Below are positions 21,601 to 32,349 of a stretch of 64,000 nucleotides of DNA, piece by piece. Position 1 is the stretch's first letter. Each line of letters starts with the position of its first letter. Origin of the DNA: Rhynchonema sp. JSB1_4 (Eukaryota; Nematoda; Chromadorea; Monhysterida; Xyalidae). A program made the position numbers and the translations under genes. The DNA is taken from NCBI GenBank assembly GCA_030248065.1, contig JASAMV010003354.1, positions 1 through 64,000 on the forward strand, read 5' to 3'. The notes beneath the pieces are model-generated. The model had not been told where the DNA came from, did no database searches, and worked only from the letters and a program-made list of their open reading frames with translations.

Positions 21601-23115
21601 GGTCCGGCGCAAACTCTATCTCTCGGGGTCCCTTGGGTTTTGAAAAAAGATTTTTATTTTTTTATTGACCATTTTGGCCATAAAATGTCATTTTTCACTA
21701 AAAACAAAACTTTTTTTAATTTTTAACAGAACAAAAAAAGCAAGTAGGGAGTTTTGGTAGAGAGTTTAGAAGAAAAAAAAAAACTAGAAGTGGGGGGGGG
21801 ATAACAACCACAACACACAAATAGCATAATCCATGCAAGACCTCAAATCGGCATGAAAATACTGTTCCTAGAATTAGAAGACAGCGTACACAAACAAACC
21901 TGATCATTGAATTCGGGCCTCGGATCCAAGGCAAATGCCATCGCCGGGTTGTAATTGATCGGCAGTGGTACACGAGCAGAGAGGTAGATATCGAACCAGG
22001 GCTCTGCAACGTAAGGAAATCCCCGACATAAATCAGCCAGCATAGCATGGCGTCACCCAAACACACGATAGCACAGCATAGAATGACATTTCTCACTTGA
22101 GATGTAGCATGTGTGTTTGCGTGCTTTGTCGTGTTTCTTCAATTTCTCCTGCCATTCTTGACCCTCGTTAGCGCCAAAATCCCTCGCCAATTCCACCGTG
22201 TCTGCGTATTGTTGCTTGTCAGCAATGATCGGTTTGAGCGCCGTTATGTATCGTTGAATGGTCTTGTCGAGGTCGGGAATCGGCAGGCGCATCAGACCCT
22301 TCTGGAAATGGTACGTCGGCACCGAACTGCGCTGTAGGAACTGGTACAGCTCGCTCACATCTGACTCGGATGTCGAATAATACCTGAGAATATGATGGCA
22401 TGGCGGATGAAAAAACGCAGTTTTTTTTTCACAAAAAGAACCCAAAAAAGCTGTGCCATCTGGGACGTAAAAAGGAACCGAAAAACCTCAGCCTCTGGGA
22501 CACATAGTCTTTTCGCGAAATTTTCCAATTTTTGACCAAGGCTGGGAAAAAAGTTTTCTTCAGGTTCAGTACAACTTTTGTCGAGTGCTGCGGACGATGT
22601 CAATGTCGCCTGTTTCACTGATTTTAGGCCCACAACTGCATTGCCTGTGCTAACATTAATATGCCTAAAATACTTCACTTGAGCTTCCCCTATCCCTCAC
22701 ATCGTCACATCAGTGCTGTGGCTGGCTGGGGGGGGTGGGGGCCCCAAAGGTGCACTGGCCCCGTCGCCGGTACGATATGTGGCCCCCACGCTAACGTATG
22801 GTTTCTTTCCCTATTTGGTACGGTATTTCCTCCAATTTTTCCAAAAGTACCCTTTTTGTGCAAATGGTTAAAAATCGGCCAAAATCGACCAAAAGTTCAA
22901 AAATCTGGCCCCGTTTTTGGCACCAATGTACAGTATCTCCAAAAGCAGCCACAGCACTGCCTCACATATCACTTTACCTGAGCAAGAAACAATCTATCTA
23001 ACCTGAGCAACAAGACATGTTCTCTATGCGATGTGAGCCGTCCACGAGTGGCAGAAAAATGCGACGACCACAACAGTTTGTGGAGAGATTTGTGCAGAGC
23101 CCGCCTTGTTGCCAT
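18688..23115 (-). CDS. CPT2: Carnitine O-palmitoyltransferase 2, mitochondrial (3' end not found)
   Basis: CPT2 is the inner-membrane enzyme that transfers long-chain acyl groups from carnitine back to CoA for beta-oxidation. Ten minus-strand exons join in perfect phase: 23115-23003, 22383-22097, 22003-21900, 21546-21413, 21319-21114, 21031-20948, 20813-20696, 20287-20094, 19883-19714, 18919-18688. They give 547 residues. The start MATRRALHKSLHKLLWSSHF is a basic, amphipathic mitochondrial presequence. An acceptor-like CTTCTTAG ends 2 nt before the ATG, suggesting a 5'-UTR intron or a trans-spliced leader. Recognisable family blocks are PWFDIYLSAR, the catalytic His box NFEHSWGDG (HxxxD) and TYESCSTAAFKHGRTE. 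After EASMG the donor GTACGTCAC is good, but the remaining ~110 residues (including the STS-type motif region) are not found downstream, where the inverted 670-bp repeat and orphan exons lie. Introns carry several MITE remnants. Confidence 0.93.
19016..19403. mobile_element. hAT-like element (TAGGGTTAGAG / GTCGGGTGTCGGG family) in a CPT2 intron
   Basis: The ends are TAGGGTTAGAGGTCGG and CTCTCTAACCCTA, with arrays of the unit CGACACCCGACA between them. The flanks (CATTCCTA left, CATCCCAA right, after a one-base offset) are only a degenerate 8-bp duplication. Four better-preserved copies lie at 36377, 37974, 39908 and 41116. Confidence 0.7.
20416..20604. repeat. GTGGCTCATT repeat, also at 54640-54730
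   Basis: Phrases TGGCCCA..AGCCCATTGGTGGC and CCACCATTAGTGGCAAAAAA occur here and, shortened, at 54658-54728. It is a dispersed short element in CPT2 intron 7 and upstream of the gene at 54803. Ends and target duplication are unclear. Confidence 0.45.
22711..22959. mobile_element. hAT-like element (CAGTGCTGTGGCT family)
   Basis: The ends are CAGTGCTGTGGCTGG and CAGCCACAGCACTG. The target duplication CGTCACAT (22703-22710) / CCTCACAT (22960-22967) matches at 7 of 8 positions. It lies in CPT2 intron 1. The interior has G-tracts and GGTACGATATGTGG-type units. Confidence 0.75.
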
Positions 23116-23375
23116 AGCTAAGAAGAATGAATGAAACGATAACGAAGGATTAAATTTGGGAATTATTATTATAAAGTCGATCGCGACGAAATCTAACTTG
23201 TTTTTAAGTAGGAGTGAATCAACATCACCCCTCCCTCCCCAATGTAGTTCCTGGGGAGGGGTCGCCCTCGGCAGTGTAGTTCCTGGTCCGGAGGGCATAG
23301 TAGTGGCTGGGGGGGGGTTACCCCCTCTCTCTCAGTACTTACCTACCACAAAACCCGAGGGGGGTTGGGGGGGGT

Positions 23376-23970
23376 CAGTGCTGTGGCTACTTTTGCGGGG
23401 CGGGTAGGGTACATAGGTGGAAAAATCCGGGGCGGGTAGGGGGGTAGTGTACCTGGAATCTTGGGGGGGGGGAAATCCGGTTTGGGGGGGAGGGGGGAAG
23501 AATTTTCGGGGCGGGTAGGGTACAATACAAGTTTTTTTGGGTGCCTATATTTATATGCTATAAAGTGCATATATCGCGCGTAGCGCGCGATTTTTTGCAC
23601 TTTTAAGGGTTTTCGGTCAAAATTTGGGCATTTTTGACCGAAAAATGGGCATTTCGAGGGCAAAAATCGGGGCGGGTAGGGTACCAGGGCGGGGCGGGTA
23701 GGGGGTAGGGTACCGGAGCGGGGCGGGTAGGGGGGTAGTGTACCCTTTGGGGTCGGCTCGACATAGATACCCTTCCCCCCATCCCCCCCTAAGGGTTGAC
23801 TCGAGATAGATACCCCTTGAGGGGGAATCCCCCCATCCCATCCCCCCCGCCACTACGGTGGGGGTAGGGTACCAGAGCGGGGCGGGTAGGGGGGTAGCGT
23901 ACCAAGCCGGGGCGGGTAGGGTACCATTGGGGGGTGGACCCCCCTCCCCCCGCCCCCAGCCACAGCACTG
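23376..23970. mobile_element. hAT-like element (CAGTGCTGTGGCT family), G-rich, nested
   Basis: The ends are CAGTGCTGTGGCTAC and CAGCCACAGCACTG. The flanks are GGGGGGGT (23368-23375) and GGGGGGGG (23971-23978), a 7/8 duplication in a G-run. Subterminal arrays of GGGGCGGGTAGGGTACC point inward from both ends. The centre contains the palindrome TCGCGCGTAGCGCGCGA (23574-23590). Confidence 0.75.
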
Positions 23971-24237
23971 GGGGGGGGTTGAGTACTTACCTCTCACAAC
24001 TCCAAATCATGCCTCTCACAAGCAATTTTATACCTTTTTAAGGCAAAAATCGGTGTTTTTCGACCTTATTTTCCCAAAAATCGCAAACCCACCCATAATA
24101 CCTATTTTTAGGCAATTTTCGGCGAAAATTTTGAAAAAGTACGATTTTTACCTCAATTTTTGGCCAAAATTGTATCACAAAAACGGTGTTTTTTCGCCTT
24201 TTTGGGTGACCAAAATCATACCTCTCACGCTTCCGGT

Positions 24238-24644
24238 CAGTGTAGTTCCTGGGGGGGAGGGGGGTCCCCCCTCGGGTACGTCTGTTCCCCCTCCATGGTA
24301 CGCCTGCCCCACTGTTCCCCCTCCGGGTACGTCTGCTCCCCCAATTTTTACCTAAAATAGGCAAATTTTGGCCTAAAATAGGCATTTTTTGGCCCAAAAT
24401 GGGTGATTTTTAGGTCAATGATGTCAAAAGTCGCCAAAATACCCTTTTTATGGAGAATTTTTTCCGAAAAGGGGCAAAAATGAGCCAAATTTTTGACCTC
24501 AAAAAATGACTTTTCTCCAAATTTGGGTCCTCCCCCCCTTCCGGGTCCCTCCCCCCTTCCCCCCCCCCCAGGTGGGTACGTCTGTTCCCCCTCCGAAAAA
24601 AAGGGGGTACCGCCTGTTCCCCCTCCGGACCAGGAACTACACTG
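24238..24644. mobile_element. hAT-like element (CAGTGTAGTTCCTGG family), nested
   Basis: The ends are CAGTGTAGTTCCTGG and CCAGGAACTACACTG, perfect inverted repeats. The exact 8-bp duplication CTTCCGGT is at 24230-24237 and 24645-24652. The repeated unit is GGTACGTCTGTTCCCCCTCC. Confidence 0.9.
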
Positions 24645-24677
24645 CTTCCGGTCCCAACCCCGCATCATACTTACCTC

Positions 24678-27245
24678 CAGACATTCACAAATATATGTAA
24701 TATATGTAATTTGTTACATATATTATTTTGGGAGTTACATATATTATTTTAATATATGTACCTAATATATGTAATATATGTACCAATTTTTTTGAAAACT
24801 CGGCAACCCCCTTAAATTTCTGGAAAACTTCAATGTTGAAAAACGCATTTTTACGCATGTTACGGTTGACGCACACTGTCACCCTCGCTGCAGTGTGTTG
24901 ACCGACCTCGGCATACACCACATACGTGGTGAGTGTGCTTTTGCCAGCAGGTACTTTAAAGGTGCTGGTTAACAACCCTTCGACCGCGCTTGATCTTGGG
25001 GGGTAGTATATATAAACAAAGTTTGGACATCGTGTTACTCGACCCTAAGCTGGTGAGCCGATTGGTTGCTTCCTGATGTTTCACGGCCACGTTGAAGTTT
25101 GCCCCTCGTGAAAAAAACCGAAAAAAATTGAAACGCTGCTGTGACACGAATAGGCTGTTTCAAAGTTTGACACCAGAGTGACAGCAACCTCCAACAGTGT
25201 GCCGAAAACCGCAATGCACAATAGCTGTTGAAACGTCCGCATTGTTGAATAAAAAAATAAAAGGTTTCAAAAACCTGGCCATTTTTTGTTAGGATTTTCT
25301 ACTCGTATAATTTTAAGCATCTGTGGTGAATGAAATAAGTTGTCAATTACAAATAAAAATCCTCCAATTTATAAGGTTTTTTGTTTGTGCTCCCCAGTTT
25401 TCAAAACCCTACACAGCTCACACAATGTTTACCACAACATGCGCAAGGCAGCCATTCCACAGCGCACACATACAACAAAGCTTGCCAGCTGAAACATTGC
25501 TGTGTTGTCGCTGTGCCGGCTGTGTGTTGTCGTTGTGTGTGCGCTGTGGAATGGCTGCCTTGCGCATGTTGTGGTAAACATTGTGTGAGCTGTGTAGGGT
25601 TTTGAAAACTGGGGAGCACAAACAAAAAACTTGATAATTAGAGGATTTTTATTTGTAATTGACAACTTATTTCATTCACCACAGATGCTTAAAATTATAC
25701 GAGTAGAAAATCCTAACAAAAAATGGCCAGGTTTTTGAAACCTTTTATTTTTTTATTCAACAATGCGGACGTTTCAACAGCTATTGTGCATTGCTGTTTT
25801 CGGCACACTGTTGGAGGTTTCTCTCACTCTAGTGTCAAACTTTGAAACAGTCTATTCGTGTCACAGCAGCGTTTCAAATTTTTTCGATTTTTTTCACGAG
25901 GGGCAAACTTCAACGTGGCCGTGAAACATCAGGAAGCAACCAATCGGCTCACCAGATTAGGGTCGAGTAACACGATGTCCAAACTTTGTTTATATATACT
26001 ACCCCCCAAGATCAAGCGCGGTCGAAGGGTTGTTAACCAGCAGCTTTAAGTGCAGGGGTGGTGGGGCACACCTCCCCGATCCCTATAGCGTGTATCCTGT
26101 GCATCATATTTCACTTAGGGGGGTAGTTCCTGGGGGCAGTGCTGTGGCTGGGGGGAGGGGCCCCAATGGTGCCCTGCCCGCCCGCCGCGACCTGGTACAC
26201 TACCCTCCCCCCACTCTGATTTGGTTGGTACCCTACCCGCCTCGATTTTTTCCCTCAAAATGCCCATTTTTGGTCAAAAATGCCCAAATTTCGGCTGGAA
26301 ACCCTTAAACGGGCAAAAAGTTGCGCGCTGCGCGCGATATACGTGTATGTACTTTATAGCATATAAAAATAGGCACCCGAAAAAACTTGTATGTACCCTA
26401 CCTGCCCCGAAAAATCTCTCCCCCCTCCCCCAAACTGAGTCCCCCATGATTCCAGGCAATGGTGTATAGCAGGGGGGTGGGGTACAGTAGGTAGGTAGGT
26501 TGACGCTCCATCCTGGTACAGTAGGTAGATCGCCGCCCGGCGGCCGGTACAGTAACTTGCTATTTTTGGCTCAAAATGGTATAAAATCGGTATTTTCACC
26601 CCGAATAGGCGAAAAATCGCGCGCTACGCGCGAAATTAGCGTTTTAGAGTAATTTTCATCAAAATTTCGACCAAAAAATTTTCTTCCCCCCCCTAGCTCG
26701 GCCGGTACAGCAGGTAGGTTGCCGCCCCACTTTTTTGGTGGTACAGTAGCTTGTCGCCCCGCCTGGGTAGCTACACCACTGATTCCTTCCAGGTACACTA
26801 CCCCAACCCGCCCCGGATTTAACCCCTATGTACCGTACCCGCCCCGCCAAAGTAGCCACAGCACTGCTGTGGACTGTGGAGGACGTCTGTTCCCCCTCCA
26901 TGATGACAGTTATGAATGAACCTACTGTTATTGGAACTTGAGCAGAGGTTCTGATGTGGATGTGGTGTGATGGTGTCAGTCGGCGATCGGCGTCAGCCGA
27001 CTTGATGATATGCATATGTGCATGCAAACAGCATTGCAGAAAACATAATTGTGCATTCCAAAATGTGAAAAACGCCTCAAGTGGGCGGAAACAAACGACA
27101 CAATGATGTTTAGTGACACTTTCGATGCCTTCCAAAAAAACTGGGCAACCCCCCTTTTTTGCGGGTAAAAAACCCGGCAACCCCTCTATTTTTTCAAATA
27201 CCAAAAAAATGGTACATATATTATTTTGGCTCCCGTGAATGTCTG
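24678..27245. mobile_element. 2.57-kb hAT-like element with a giant internal palindrome
   Basis: The ends are CAGACATTCAC and GTGAATGTCTG. The exact 8-bp duplication CTTACCTC is at 24670-24677 and 27246-27253. ATATATGTAATATATG tracts lie at the left margin and GGTACATATATTATTTTGG at the right. The interior holds the 1.08-kb palindrome at 24962-26041 and further G-rich repeat fragments (26137-26866). No transposase is recognisable. Confidence 0.85.
24962..26041. repeat. Near-perfect 1.08-kb palindrome
   Basis: The left arm from GTGCTGGTTAACAACCCTTC mirrors the right arm ending GAAGGGTTGTTAACCAGCAG, with very few differences over ~530 bp per arm. The centre is near 25500 (TGCGCTGTGGAATGGCTGCC and its complement flank a ~60-bp spacer). 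Flanks CTTTAAAG and CTTTAAGT may be an old target duplication, so it may be a separate fold-back insertion. Confidence 0.85.
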
Positions 27246-27295
27246 CTTACCTCCCAGTCTCCCACACATGGGCCTGCCACTACACTGCCGGAGGG

Positions 27296-27626
27296 GGATG
27301 CCATAGCTTTTTTAGACACTTTTTAGGTGCAATTTGCACCTAAAAAATCAGAATTGCACCTAAAAATTCAGGGTTAGGTGCAAGGTTGCACCTAAAATTT
27401 TGGGCCCTTGTTTGCTTAATTTAGCATTTATACAGCATCTTTTAAGGTTGGAAAGCTTAGAAACAAAAAAATGCGCTGCGCGGCTTTTCATTCCTTCCCA
27501 TAAATTCCATCGAAGCATTTGGTCGACATCGACAAAAAATATTGATTTGATTGATTGATTTCGTACACAGTTAGTACCTGGTGTGCTGGTGATAAGATTC
27601 AAAACAAATACATGCTGTACTAGGAT
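27296..27626. repeat. GCACCTAAAA-rich fragment
   Basis: Repeated phrases GGTGCAATTTGCACCTAAAA, with a related block at 28330-28400 (GCACCTAAAAATTGG). The two flank the element at 27627-28002, so an older element appears to be split by it. No gene. Confidence 0.4.
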
Positions 27627-28002
27627 CAGTGTAGTTCCTGGTCCGGCGAGGCGGTTAGTGAACCTACCCACTTTGTCGGTGCGGCGGCTAGTGTACCTCC
27701 CTGTGGGGGGAAGGGAAGGAGGGGGGAAGACCAAAATTCAGGAAAAAGTCCTTCTTTGAGGTAAAAAATTTGACCTATTTTTGCCCTTTTTTGGAAAAAT
27801 TCTCCATAAATAGGGTATTTTGGCGACTTTTGAGAACACCCATTTTAGGCCTAAAATGCCCATCTTGGGCTAAAAATGCCTATTTTAGGCAAAAATTGCG
27901 GCGGTTAGTGTACCTGGTGCGGCGGTTAGTGTACTAGTGTACCTTGGTCGCGGCGGTTAGTGTACCTTAGGGGGGGACCCCCTCCCCCCAGGAACTACAC
28001 TG
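27627..28002. mobile_element. hAT-like element (CAGTGTAGTTCCTGG family)
   Basis: The ends are CAGTGTAGTTCCTGGTCC and CAGGAACTACACTG. The flanks ACTAGGAT and ACTAGAAC match at 6 of 8 positions (two transitions). Subterminal units are GGCGGTTAGTGTACC. It is closely related to 35212-35608. Confidence 0.75.
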
Positions 28003-28788
28003 ACTAGAACTAGAGCAGAGCATGACAACGGTATTAGATACCCACACAGTAAATGAACAGCGAAAGTAATTGATTCGTACGTGACCCCCAAATGTGGATA
28101 TGGTGACGTGAAAATTTTACTGTTTCGTTTTCTTCTCAATCGGTTCTCAATAATGAAACTAGTACAAAATGTGCTACAAAATGTTGAACTTTCCCTGAAA
28201 AGTTTGCTTTTGCTAAAGGAAAAGGCATTCATTGCGTTACAACTTTATTGAACTTCTAAAAGCACGCAAATAGCATTGAACACACAACCTGGCAAAAAAG
28301 CCTAAAATTGGCGTTTTTTGTCCAAAATAGAGGTTGCACCTACTTTGGCCAGCTTGCACCTAAAAATTGGGGGGTTGCACCTTAGTTGCACCTAGTGAAT
28401 TTTGAAAAAAAAACCCTGGGGATAGCGGACCCCCCACCGTTTTTTTTCGGAGGGGGAGGGGGAGATAGAGGGGGAAGACTCAAATTCAGGAGAAAATTAC
28501 TTTTTGAGGAGAAAATTTGACCTACTGTATGTTTTGCCTTTTTTTGGAAAAAATTCTTTATATAAACGGGAAAGGGTATTTTTAAGAATCACACATTTTA
28601 TGCCTGAAAATGCCTATTTTTCGCCTAAGAATGGCCACCTTAGGAAAAAATTGGGGGGATAGTGCACACTTACACCTAGTAAATAAGTCACTTCAGAAGC
28701 TTCGGGCCGGGTTGCCCGGCCCGGCCCGAGCCAAAAGCCCAAAATCGCGGCCCGGGCCGGCCCGATTGCGACCTTTGAATCGCATCTA
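28003..28788. other. Repeat fragments, no gene
   Basis: Includes a truncated G-rich tract (28440-28680) resembling the interior of 35212-35608, and a CGGGCCGGG-rich piece (28700-28770) related to 36894-37266. Confidence 0.4.
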
Positions 28789-29019
28789 CCGTATTGTCGG
28801 AAACAGAACCACCCCATTAATTGACCCCCCATTAATTGAACCCCCCTAAATGGCTCGAAATCAAAAATAGAACCCCCCATTAATTGACCCCCCCGCCCCC
28901 ATTAAAGGGGGCCTTTCGCATTTCAAACACCCTTCAAACCTCGCATGTATTTAGACAGTGGTCAAGGCGTCATAAAAGTCAAACACACCGGAGGTCTAAC
29001 GTTCAGCATGCGTCCAGGA

Positions 29020-29481
29020 CAGTGTTGGAGGGGGGGGGGGGGGTTTGGGGGGGGGGTCGCCCCCCCCCAGTACAGTAGGTATCCCCCCCTCGCCTGGTAC
29101 AGTAGGTATCCCCCCCCCCCAATGTTTGGCATGGTACAGTAGGTATCCCCCCCGATTTTCACCCCGGTACAGTAGGTATCCCCCCCCCGATTTTGCCCCA
29201 AAAGTGCCAATTTTTGACCAAAATGGCCAAAATTAGTGTAAAATCAGTGGTTTTTGCCTCAAATTACCCAAAATTCGCGCGCTACGCGCGCAAATACTAC
29301 GTTTTCACACGATTCCACACATAATAAAAACATTGAAAATTTTCACCCCAAAACCTAACCCCCCCCAACCCTCCCCGAGGTACATAACCCCCCCAGGCCA
29401 TCGGCTTTGGTACAGTAGGTATCCCCCCTCTCCGAGCGCGGTACAGTAGGTATCCCCCCCTCCAGAGTACCTCCAACACTG
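29020..29481. mobile_element. hAT-like element (CAGTGTTGGAG family) inside a LINE remnant
   Basis: The ends are CAGTGTTGGAGG and CCTCCAACACTG. The exact duplication GTCCAGGA is at 29012-29019 and 29482-29489. It is built of repeated GGTACAGTAGGTATCCCCCC units. The centre has TCGCGCGCTACGCGCGCA (29275-29291). A decayed relative is at 50695-50967. Confidence 0.9.
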
Positions 29482-31147
29482 GTCCAGGAGATGCGCTTCA
29501 AGAGGATCCCTTCAGCCTTCTTGAAAAAGTTGGGCATCGGCCTCGTGGAACAATTCTCATTCCTTTTCAACCAAATTCTCCACACCGGTGTTGTTCCTGA
29601 TGATTTCAAGTTGGCCGATGTGATCCCAATACCCAAGGAAAAATTCCCAAAAAATGTCACTAAATATCGTCCCATTTCTCTTACATCCTCCTCCTGCAAA
29701 CTTTTGGAGACCTTTGTTAACTCAAAGGTCATGGCCCATCTTCAAAAACATAATTTATTATCTCCCTTCCAATTCGGTTTCATCCCTGGTCGCTCTGTAG
29801 AGGCTCAGCTATTGTGCTGCATGTCGCACTGGACAGCAGCGTTAGAGCGTGGGAACGCAGTGGACATCATTTACCTAGACAGCCAAAAGGCTTTCGACAC
29901 TGTCCCCCACTCTGCGCTGCTGCAAAAACTGCAGCACTACGGTTTCCCCCGCCATTTACTCATTTGGGTATCCTCATACCTAAATGGGCGGTCACAGCGG
30001 GTTCGGGTCGGGGACGCAGTCTCTGGGTGGATTCCGGTCACCTCCGGCGTCGCACAGGGCAGTGTTTTCGGCCCGACCCTTTTTCTCATCTACATAAATG
30101 ATGTCGTCAGTGTGGTACATCCAGGTACCTATCTGTATCTCTACGCTGATGATATCAAAATTTACAGGGAAATCCGTAGTGCTGCAGATCACAAAATCCT
30201 CCAGGGTGACATAAATGCGGTCATTAGTTGGCTCTCTGCAAATGGCATGGCTCTTGCCAGCCATAAGAGCGTCACAGTAAGGCTTGGGAATCGCCCCCAA
30301 GTCCCCCCTGTCTATTTCTGTGGGAATGAGCAAATTATTTCACCACCCCATGTCCGGGACTTGGGTGTCCTAATAGACCAACAAAACTTGAAATTTGAAT
30401 CACATATTGGTAAAATTGTGGCTGACGCCAGTAGAATGGAGAAGACCATCCGCCGAAACTTCCACAGTCTATGTCTTCACTTACTATTTACCTGGCATGC
30501 AGACTCTGTCTTACCAACAGCGTTTGCATGCCCTAAATTTAGACCCCCTAATTTATCGCCGGACCGTGAACGATCTTGTGCTTGTGTACAAGGTCATTCA
30601 CGGTCACATACCTGGGGTAACCAAGGAATCCTTCTTTCCATCTCGTGACACCGGCCGCCCAACCCGAGGGCACTCCCACAGTTTGTGTCGACTCCATGGC
30701 GCGGGTGCGGACTTGTCCGGGTACTGGGCCTATCGTGTCGTGGACCTCTGGAACAGGCTACCAGAGGGCGTCGTCTCTGCTGCCTCAATTGCGGCCTTTA
30801 AAACTAAACTAAACTCACGTGGTCGAGACGTAGTTTCTTGCCACATTAACTCAAAATTTTCAGCCGTCGTTGACTGATCTCCTCAGTCACTGGGTTGCTG
30901 CTTTCAGATCATCATCAATATTTAAAACCGTATTCTCGTTCTCGTCGTCCGTTGCTGAATTTGCCGTTGTTGTGTGTTGGTTGTGCTAGTCTGGCTCGTT
31001 TGGTTGGTTTCATCTCACCGGTGCGTTTCCATTGTCGTTTATTCATTCATGTTCACATTCTTTGTTATTAACACTGTTTTATTTTAAGGGTTTTTCCGGA
31101 TCTTGTGAAGGTCTTCGCGTAAGCTTGCAGATAAAATTTGAATTTGA
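29482..31147 (+). mobile_element. LINE retrotransposon fragment 1 (CR1/Jockey-like reverse transcriptase)
   Basis: The frame 29491-30648 encodes the palm and fingers of a non-LTR reverse transcriptase: PDDFKLADVIPIPKE, YRPISL, AFDTVPHSALL, and the catalytic YADD at about residues 218-221 (30142-30153). The C-terminal part continues in another frame (about 30482-30877, YYLPGMQTLSYQQRL ... VVDLWNRLP). Compared with fragment 2, about 140 bp is deleted at the junction (after NFHSL), which causes the frame break. No endonuclease or ORF1 is present upstream, so it is 5'-truncated. The 3' end is a short TTTGAA tail at about 31140. It is inactive. Confidence 0.85.
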
Positions 31148-31951
31148 ACAGTCGAAATCTCGATTTCCTCAGAAAACTATACTTGGCTTATGTTCGCCCA
31201 TTGCTGGAATTCTCCATGTCCATTTGGTCCCCTCAAAATGTCACTTTAGCTAAAAACGTTGAAAAAATTCAACGTCGGTTCACCTACTATTTACCTGGCA
31301 TGCAGACACTGTCTTATCAACAGCGTTTGCATGCCCTAAATTTAGACCCCCTAATTTATCGCCGGACCGTGAACGATCTTGTGCTTGTGTACAAGGTCAT
31401 TCACGGTCACATACCTGGGGTAACCAAGGAATCCTTCTTTCCATCTCGTGACACCGGCCGCCCAACCCGAGGGCACTCCCACGGTTTGTGTCGAGTCCAT
31501 GGCGCGGGTGCAGACTTGTCCGGGTACTGGGCCTATCGTGTCGTGGACCTCTGGAACAGGCTCCCAGAGGACGTCGTCTCTGCTGCCTCAATTGCGGCCT
31601 TTAAAACTAAACTAAACTCACGTGGTCGAGACGTAGTTTCTTGCCACATTTCATCAAAATTCTCAGCTGTCGTTGACTGATCCCCTCAGTCACTGGGTTG
31701 CTGCTTTCAGGTCATCATCAATTTTGTTGACATCTGTTATCATCTCGTGTTCGCCATCAATCGCTGATTTATCGCCTGCCGTTGCTGTGTTGTTTGTTGT
31801 TTTTGAATCTCTCCGGTACGTTTTGTCGTTTGATCATTCATGATTATAATTTTGTGTGCTATTTACTGATATGTCTCTTTTTTAGGTGTTTGCCGGATCT
31901 CCTGAAGGTCTTTGCGTGAGCTTACAGATAAAATTTGAATTTGAATTTGAA
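31148..31951 (+). mobile_element. LINE fragment 2, directly downstream of fragment 1
   Basis: The frame to 31680 encodes only the C-terminal region: LDFLRKLYLAYVRPLLEFSM, then YYLPGMQTLSYQQRL and VVDLWNRLPEDVVSA, with TGA at 31678-31680. It is ~95 percent similar to fragment 1 and has the same 3' end: CAGATAAAATTTGAATTTGA at 31926-31945. Fragment 2 begins right at the tail of fragment 1, so it is either a tail-targeted insertion or a tandem template jump. Confidence 0.85.
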
Positions 31952-32349
31952 GGAACATCCGGGAACAAATCAAATGTGGACCAGCCCAATTTCTACCTGC
32001 GCTTTCAGGCAACTCGCCTGATGACAAGGGTGGTCAAGGCGCAGAATGTTTCGCACGATATTTGCCCCTGCCTCACTATAGAATTTCGCTTTTCTTTTTA
32101 TTTCGAATTGCAACGAATTGTTCGTGCGTGGCTGCTAAATGTTTCAAGGTCTGCTTGTCACGCTGGAACAATTCGTCGAAATTCGAAATAAAAGAAAAGC
32201 GAAGTTCCATAGTTAGCGGTGTTGCACGTTTCATGCGAAACATTCATTCGCCTTGACTGACACCTTGTTGATCAAGCAGTTTGCCTGAATGCGCAGGTAT
32301 AAATTGGGCTGGTCCGCGGCACACTTTGTTCCCGGATGTTCCTCTTGAA
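31952..32349. repeat. 400-bp fold-back element at the LINE tail
   Basis: GGAACATCCGGGAACAAA at the left is mirrored by TTTGTTCCCGGATGTTCC at the right. The arms (CAGCCCAATTTCTACCTGCG and complement) pair for most of their length. Flanks TTTGAAG/CTTGAAG hint at a target duplication within the LINE tail. Confidence 0.65.

Larger units (their letters stand above)
23296..27287. mobile_element. Outer ~4-kb hAT-like element holding several nested elements
   Basis: The right end CCTGCCACTACACTG is inverted relative to the left end CATAGTAGTGGCTGG (slightly decayed). The flanking 8-bp duplication CCGGAGGG at 23288-23295 and 27288-27295 is exact. Without the nested insertions (23376-23970, 24238-24644, 24678-27245) its own sequence is only about 400 bp, the typical size of a related copy at 34763-35202. 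Confidence 0.8.

Noticed and set aside
26137..26866. Element bounded by CAGTGCTGTGGCTGG and GTAGCCACAGCACTG
   Set aside because: The ends look right, but the flanks (CCTGGGGG and CTGTGGAC) do not match. The interior mixes two unit types, so it may be two broken elements. Not called separately.
29992..30333. Minus-strand frame of 113 codons across the LINE
   Set aside because: It is antisense to a clear reverse transcriptase and is a shadow frame.
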